A stretch of 64,000 nucleotides of DNA, taken from NCBI GenBank assembly GCA_032173965.1, contig JAVUNC010000019.1:7130501-7194500 (forward strand), given 5' to 3'. The notes beneath the pieces are model-generated. The model was not told the origin of the DNA. It did not search any database and saw nothing but the letters and a program-made list of their open reading frames with translations. The stretch comes from Sitta carolinensis. Taxonomy: Eukaryota > Chordata > Aves > Passeriformes > Sittidae. Positions 60,280 to 64,000 of this stretch are shown in pieces. The position numbers and the translations under genes were made by a program. Within the stretch, counting starts at the first letter, position 1. Every line of letters starts with the position of its first letter.

Positions 60280-63200
60280 TGTGATGCACTAAAGCTTGGA
60301 ACTTCTTTTGATAGCTTCTCCTACTCTTCCAAGTTTCTTTCTTCCTAGCTGCCTTTCAATTCCCAGATGATGAAGCCAGTTTTTAAAACTGGAAACTGAA
60401 GCAGAAATGTTAAGTGACTCAATCAGACAAAAAGTAACATGGAGCTCAGAAACTTTGGACTTCCCTTCCAATGCTGGAATCACCAAATAACTCCCCTCTG
60501 GAGTGATTAAGTCACCAGATGGGCTGCTGAAGCTGACTCCTGTGGGAGGCTATTGATGTGGTTCTGATGAAATTTGCTCCTCAGCCCCTTCTGAGACTAT
60601 TGATCCCTCTGGCCCCAGCATGCTGCCTGTGCTCTACAGGGGAAGCAAAGCCACCCCAAAGGGGCACAATATTCCTCTGCCAAGTTCTTACAGAGCTGGT
60701 TGACCTCAGCCCAGAGACGCTGTCTATCAGTGGCTTTCCCACTTAGCTCAGTCCATGTATGAGCATGAACGTTTGTCTGCTTGGCTTATTTGCAGAGCAT
60801 TTTGTAGTGAATTTGCTTCTTAGAACACATTCTTCATCATATCAGGGAAACAATGAGTTAATTTTTAACCTTTTCCCACTGAGAGATTTAGTAATTCTTT
60901 ATTTCCTTGATGCAAATTTGCAGTACCAGTGTCAGAAAAGGTGATCATCAGCACTTATTTCTGGGACGACTACAGAAATATCAAGACAAACTGCACTTAT
61001 TTAAAGGTACATTTCTCAAAGCTCTCAGGCTTTCCTGCTCTCCTAACATCAGCAGCCATTTAACCACTCTCTAAGCTTTCAGTATTTTTCCTAACTTGGT
61101 GTAAGCAAATATTGATTGTGACTATGACAGTAACTGAGTTCATTCATGATAATAGATGGTCCATTGGCTGCACACATTAAAGCTCCTTTAAAAGCAAGAA
61201 ACAACTTTAATTGCCTGGAGAGACATGGGATGATATTGCAGCAGATTGAAACCTATTAATAACAGTAAATTCAAGGTTTACCCTAGCTTGTTTATGCTTG
61301 TTTAGTATTAAAGCTCCTCATAGAAGAGAAAGATGACTAAAAGGGTCATTTCAGACAGAATACCATGCTGATTATGCAGCTTTTATAAAATACCCTCTTT
61401 AATCACTAAGAATATCATCTTACAAAGCTGCAGTACTTTCTTGGAAAGACTTGGTTGTCTATTAAATGGGCTTTTTGTCCATTACCTGAAATATCTGTAA
61501 ATTTGGCATTTGTTTTATGCCCTATTATTTTGTTTGCCATAGGAACAGAGGACCAGAGGGCATCACTGAATTCCTACGTATTACTGCAGAGGAACGATGC
61601 ACAGTTTTTCAACTTGTAGCATTGTAACATCTGTCTCTATTTGAAAAACAGAAGCAATTACAAATATGTCTGTATGTCTCAATGAATGATTTTATAGGCT
61701 TTGGTAAGCCAAGACCTTCAAGATATTAACAAAATGCTTCTTCAAACAAATAATAGTGCCTGGCAGATGGATCTCAGGACCTCTCAAAGTTCAGAAACCC
61801 TTGGTTCACGTGGTACAGGCAAATGAGTTTCATTTTTGTAGACACTCAAGCAGAAGAAACTTTAGCCAAGAAGAAAGGATTAGTATTGCAAGGACGAGGG
61901 CAGGGTTCCTTTATCATATATTATTCCAGAACCACATGGTCTTCCTTCAGTTCTCAGAATCACCAGTGCTTCAGGCTGCAGAACTCCCTCAGCTTTGTCT
62001 GGGAATCTGTGGCCCTCCTAGCACAGCTCCTCCTGTATGTTTGTCAAAGCACTTGTGAAACAATACCAAACTAACACGGTGTAGTTTCATAGCCACGCTG
62101 CACCAAGAGAAACAGTGAAACAGATCTCTGGCTTCTTCAACCTATTATCTCCCCTGGGAGGTAATATATCTCCAATTTATCTGAAACCAACTGCTTCATT
62201 AAAATTGGCAGGCATGTGAAGAGGACTCCTGAGGACTGTTTCCATTACACTCTGCAATATACAAATCTTCGATTTTTTTCTGAATTTACAATGAAATTAA
62301 ATACTATATGTACTATGAGGTCATTCCATAATTTTGGGTGTTTTTAATAAAAAAACCCCTCCTGTGTTTGGTATGGTATCTAAAGCTGACATCAGCAACA
62401 TCTGAGAGTGCAGTGTAATACCTCACAGATGCTGAGCAACAATCTCACTGAAGCTAATGGCAAAGATATTTGTTTATTGTGTACAAAAATTAGGCCCCCA
62501 GCCAACATTTTCCCATTTGAAGTTAGGCATTGCAGTTGCTACTGAGTACCACAAACATCTTCCCAATATGCTTGCAACAGCATTACATTTTTCAGAAATG
62601 AAAGAAAATCTTCTGCAGTTGGGTATTATTGTCCTTTTTATCCAACCTAAAAAGTTTAGAGCAAATGCAAATTGAAATTTGACAGATCTGTCCATACAGA
62701 AAAGCAATATTGCTACATTCTTCAAAAATTCTTTACACTACCATGCCTTGCCCCCTGCCAACAGCTGAGGGAGACCCTAGAGCCACCCCGTCTTGGGCAG
62801 TTACTGAGTTTTGGGGAAGAAGTACATTTGAAAATTAATGAGGAAAAGCAACTCCTAAGTACAGTGGATTCATCTTCATTTTTTAAGCACTTTGCTGATT
62901 CTGCTGTCAGCCCTAAATGCCACCTTATCAGCAGACTGAGAAGTCCACTCCCTAAAGTTTCTTACACATGCACTTACTATTCATTATTTCTCTCACAATG
63001 CTAAACTCAGCATTAAATTAGCCTCACAGACAGAAGGTAAATAACTGTGAGTACTTTTTGCTTTGAAATGGGAAAAATCATGCTTCTGTGATAACACAAC
63101 AAACATCAAACAAAATGGTCAGTTGTATACACCAGCTGAATTTAAGGTCACCTCTCAGAAAAGGTCTTTTTCACTCCATTTGCAATAAGTTAAGATGTGA

Positions 63201-64000
63201 CCTGTGTTCCTAACATAATAATCCAAAGACCTCCAGCGAACTTATTCCATTTCCAGAGAATGAGATACAGGAGCCCTACTGCCTATAAGGATTTCAGAAA
63301 TTGTTTCAAACCCCACTGAAGTGTCAAGCCATGAGCCTAGAAAGCAGAAAGCCTTTATTCACAGCAATTTTGGGAGGAGCATGTCTGTGTACTAAGAAGG
63401 TGGTCTGGCTGATGCTCTGAAACAGCAAAAGCACGAATACCTGGGATTTATGGGAAATGCATTCCAATGTAGCATGGACAGAGTCACTGTTCACAATCCC
63501 AGACAGGTGGTTCAAAGTCAGTAGAAGCCTTGAAAGCCACAAAGCACAACGATCTGTACAAAATGCTGAAGAATTTCAGGCATAGAAAATCTGGGCAGGA
63601 AGGAGGAAGGCAGCCTGTCCTTCTTGAGAGGGGGGCTAGCTAAGGGAGAAGGGAGGCAGGTTCTGTGTTTCAGAGGAAAAGCCATGACCTCAAGAGGACT
63701 CCTGAGCATATCAAACACCTGAGAACTATGAGAGCATTAAGGGAAGGGAGACAGAAAAATGTGCACAGTATTTTATTATTTCCTTGTGCTGAAAGTAAAA
63801 GGAGATAGTGTTTCTAAATCTTTCCATAAGCATGTCTGTATGTTTTAGCCATATGTTCAACTAAATCCCTAAAGAAATGTATTATAAATCCAGAGTACCT
63901 ACAGGGAAAATCCCCTGAGCTATAAAGCAATGTATTACCAGATTTGGTAACACAACAGAAGCTGAGCTACAGGTTGTTCTTCCTCTGCAGGGTCCAGAGA

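Larger units (their letters stand above)
57926..64000. other. Intergenic, no gene recognised
   Basis: About 6 kb without a recognisable exon or RNA gene. It holds the (GTT)n tract at 58729-58756 and the purine tract at 60221-60279. Frames reach at most about 132 codons and lack signatures. Confidence 0.55.

Noticed and set aside
1..64000. tRNA, rRNA or snRNA genes
   Set aside because: I scanned by eye for T-loop (GGTTCGAATCC-type) and other hallmark strings and saw none; a covariance-model search could still find a diverged copy.

Overview
The window looks like bird nuclear DNA. It carries CR1 LINE fragments in both orientations and several avian-type solo LTRs, and I see no mammalian SINEs. 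Base composition is AT-leaning overall, with one local CpG-rich patch. This reading rests on repeat families recognised by eye; I cannot name the species. The LTR style would suit a passerine, but that is a guess.

Layout: 1-13.6 kb is intergenic with nothing recognisable. At 14000-14890 (+) lies the only convincing protein-coding gene, an intact single-exon ANKRD9-like ankyrin-repeat protein of 296 residues. It has a strong start context and a TATA box about 310 bp upstream of the ATG. Downstream, 18.5-19.8 kb is a (GA)/(GAGT) microsatellite followed by a roughly 1.2-kb minisatellite built on a 21-23 bp unit. Just past the minisatellite is a possible small 3'-terminal exon (strong splice donor at 19937, acceptor ending at 20211, short ORF ending at 20275) leading into AT-rich, 3'UTR-like sequence with a polyadenylation signal at 20808. 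A gene there is unproven.

From 24.3 to 29.4 kb is a repeat-rich block. It contains a complete ERVL-like solo LTR (24293-25656) with a perfect 5-bp target-site duplication. It also contains a CpG-rich patch with a CTCF-like motif, followed by a GC-rich 17-bp minisatellite (27371-27711). The last element is a short minus-strand solo LTR (28989-29344) with a 6-bp duplication.

The remainder (29-64 kb) is mostly unique intergenic sequence. Scattered in it are CR1 fragments (43.5-44.1 kb minus; 47.9-48.7 kb plus and chimeric; 57.6-57.9 kb minus and old), another solo LTR (56819-57448, minus), microsatellites, a cluster of forkhead-type sites near 36.1 kb and a second CTCF-like motif near 38.9 kb.

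I do not see an operon, CRISPR array, tRNA, rRNA or any convincing undescribed multi-gene system. The most interesting leads are the two minisatellites, the possible terminal exon beside the first one, the chimeric CR1 and the divergent ANKRD9 paralogue. Long ORFs elsewhere read as chance or repeat-driven.
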